Both the position numbers and the translations under genes were made by a program. The notes beneath the pieces are model-generated. The model saw only the letters and a list, made by a program, of their open reading frames with translations, was not told where the DNA came from and made no database searches. Below, one piece after another: positions 6,397 to 6,959 of a DNA stretch of 6,959 nucleotides. Where the stretch lies: assembly GCA_020351895.1 (NCBI GenBank), contig CP070672.1, positions 2,543,862-2,550,820 of the forward strand, written 5' to 3'. Numbering within the stretch: the stretch's first letter is position 1; each line of letters begins with the position of its first letter. The stretch is from Thermoplasmata archaeon (GTDB taxonomy: Archaea > Thermoplasmatota > Thermoplasmata > GCA-020350865).

Positions 6397-6959
6397 CTAC
6401 GCATCCATTCCCACCTCCACTTTCTTTTCCTCTGTGGACTCTTCCTTTTCTAAAAACATCTTTCCTATCTTCTTCTTCATTCCCAGTTCCTTGGGTGAGA
6501 AACCCATGGCAAGACCCAGGATCTGGGGTGTGAATATCACGGGGATTTTAAAGTCTATATCTATCCTCGGGTCCTTTTGATATTCGCTGTACATGACGCT
6601 GCAAAACGGACAGTGCACTGCCATGACATCCCCTTCTGCCTCATGAACATGCACGAGTTTCTCTCTTACCATCTTAATGGATGTCTCCTCATTTACAGCT
6701 AAAATTGCCCCCCCGCAGCACTGCTTCATGTTCTCGTACCTGATTGGCTCAACACCCGTTAGGGCCATGAGATCATCTGCAGAATGGGGAACAATTGGAT
6801 CCTCGAAGAAATCGAAGACCTCGGGGGGCTTGAGGTAGTGGCAACCGTAATGCGGAGCCACTTTTACGGGATTGAGTTCGGTTGTAAATTTCTCCTTGAT
6901 TTTGTCGAGTCCTATCTCTTCATAGATGAACCTTAGAAAATGGCGTACTTCGAGCTTCC
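6397..6959 (-). CDS. hdrB: Second HdrB paralogue, partial (N-terminus outside window)
   Basis: The open frame continues to the right edge, well past the GTG at 6859-6861, so 187 codons plus the TAG stop are partly or fully in view and the N-terminal third is missing. The 32 residues before that GTG (KLEVRHFLRFIYEEIGLDKI and on) align with DVKHISRLLYEDIG of the complete HdrB, which shows the GTG is internal and not a start. The second CCG domain is intact: GCHYLKP, then QCCGG, then HCPFC, in the same order and nearly the same spacing as in the neighbour. The shared end ILGLAMGFSPKELGMK shows that the two are paralogues, probably from a tandem duplication. The protein ends in a Lys/Glu-rich tail of about 20 residues absent from the other copy. 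It lies 69 bp upstream of hdrC in the same direction. Its role is inferred: an alternative or additional disulfide-reducing subunit, possibly paired with another HdrC farther upstream. Confidence 0.93.
   Translation of the reverse strand, partial: KLEVRHFLRFIYEEIGLDKIKEKFTTELNPVKVAPHYGCHYLKPPEVFDFFEDPIVPHSADDLMALTGVEPIRYENMKQCCGGAILAVNEETSIKMVREKLVHVHEAEGDVMAVHCPFCSVMYSEYQKDPRIDIDFKIPVIFTPQILGLAMGFSPKELGMKKKIGKMFLEKEESTEEKKVEVGMDA

Noticed and set aside
6397..6861. Reading the right-hand HdrB as a 154-residue protein starting at GTG 6859-6861
   Set aside because: The frame stays open to the window edge, and the 32 upstream residues align with the complete HdrB, so the GTG is an internal valine codon.
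4892..6959. Selenocysteine (in-frame TGA) replacing a ligand cysteine, known in some Hdr proteins
   Set aside because: All expected ligand positions visible in HdrA, HdrB and HdrC are Cys codons, and no frame is interrupted by TGA before its natural end.
1..6959. Methanogenesis operon
   Set aside because: Hdr subunits occur widely in non-methanogens, no methanogenesis gene is present, and the GltD fusion and CCGFP motif argue against a standard methanogen HdrABC.

Overview
The window holds five genes, all on the minus strand and read from the right end to the left. They form one tightly packed redox operon of the heterodisulfide reductase (Hdr) type. In transcription order they are an HdrB paralogue cut by the right edge, HdrC, a complete HdrB, a very large composite HdrA, and the first 58 codons of an MvhD/FlpD-type iron-sulfur subunit cut by the left edge. 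No other gene, RNA gene, mobile element, CRISPR array or repeat family is visible, and the longest non-coding stretch is 69 bp.

The core is 174-6327. hdrC and hdrB share one base (TGATG), hdrB and hdrA share four (ATGA), and mvhD begins 21 bp after hdrA. Every start has a strong G-rich ribosome binding site (AGGGGG, GAGGGTGAT, AGGGGGGG, GGTGGGGGAG). Only the 69 bp gap between the partial hdrB paralogue and hdrC breaks this packing.

The outstanding feature is the 1565-residue HdrA. It consists of two HdrA-type flavin units in one chain plus a C-terminal two-cluster ferredoxin. The first unit is interrupted by a complete GltD/NfnB-like NAD(P)H:acceptor module of about 475 residues, with its own N-terminal cysteine region, FAD site and NADPH-type site. 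The second unit is uninterrupted and serves as an internal reference that places both insertion borders. Three FAD sites, one NAD(P)H site and about eight or more iron-sulfur sites are therefore predicted on one polypeptide.

Inferred working model: HdrB and HdrC carry the disulfide-reducing (or other thiol/disulfide) branch, HdrA carries a flavin-based electron bifurcation or confurcation centre and a ferredoxin exit, the embedded GltD module adds a direct NAD(P)H port, and MvhD adds a second port to a hydrogenase, formate dehydrogenase or similar partner that is not in view. No subunit has a visible membrane segment, so the complex should be cytoplasmic.

The host is most likely a strict anaerobe. 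GGTGA-type ribosome binding sites, a TTG start and frequent AGA/AGG and ATA codons suggest an archaeon (for example a euryarchaeal or Thermoplasmatota-like lineage), but an anaerobic bacterium with an acquired Hdr operon cannot be excluded. Nothing shows that it is a methanogen, and the substrate of the HdrB subunits is unknown.
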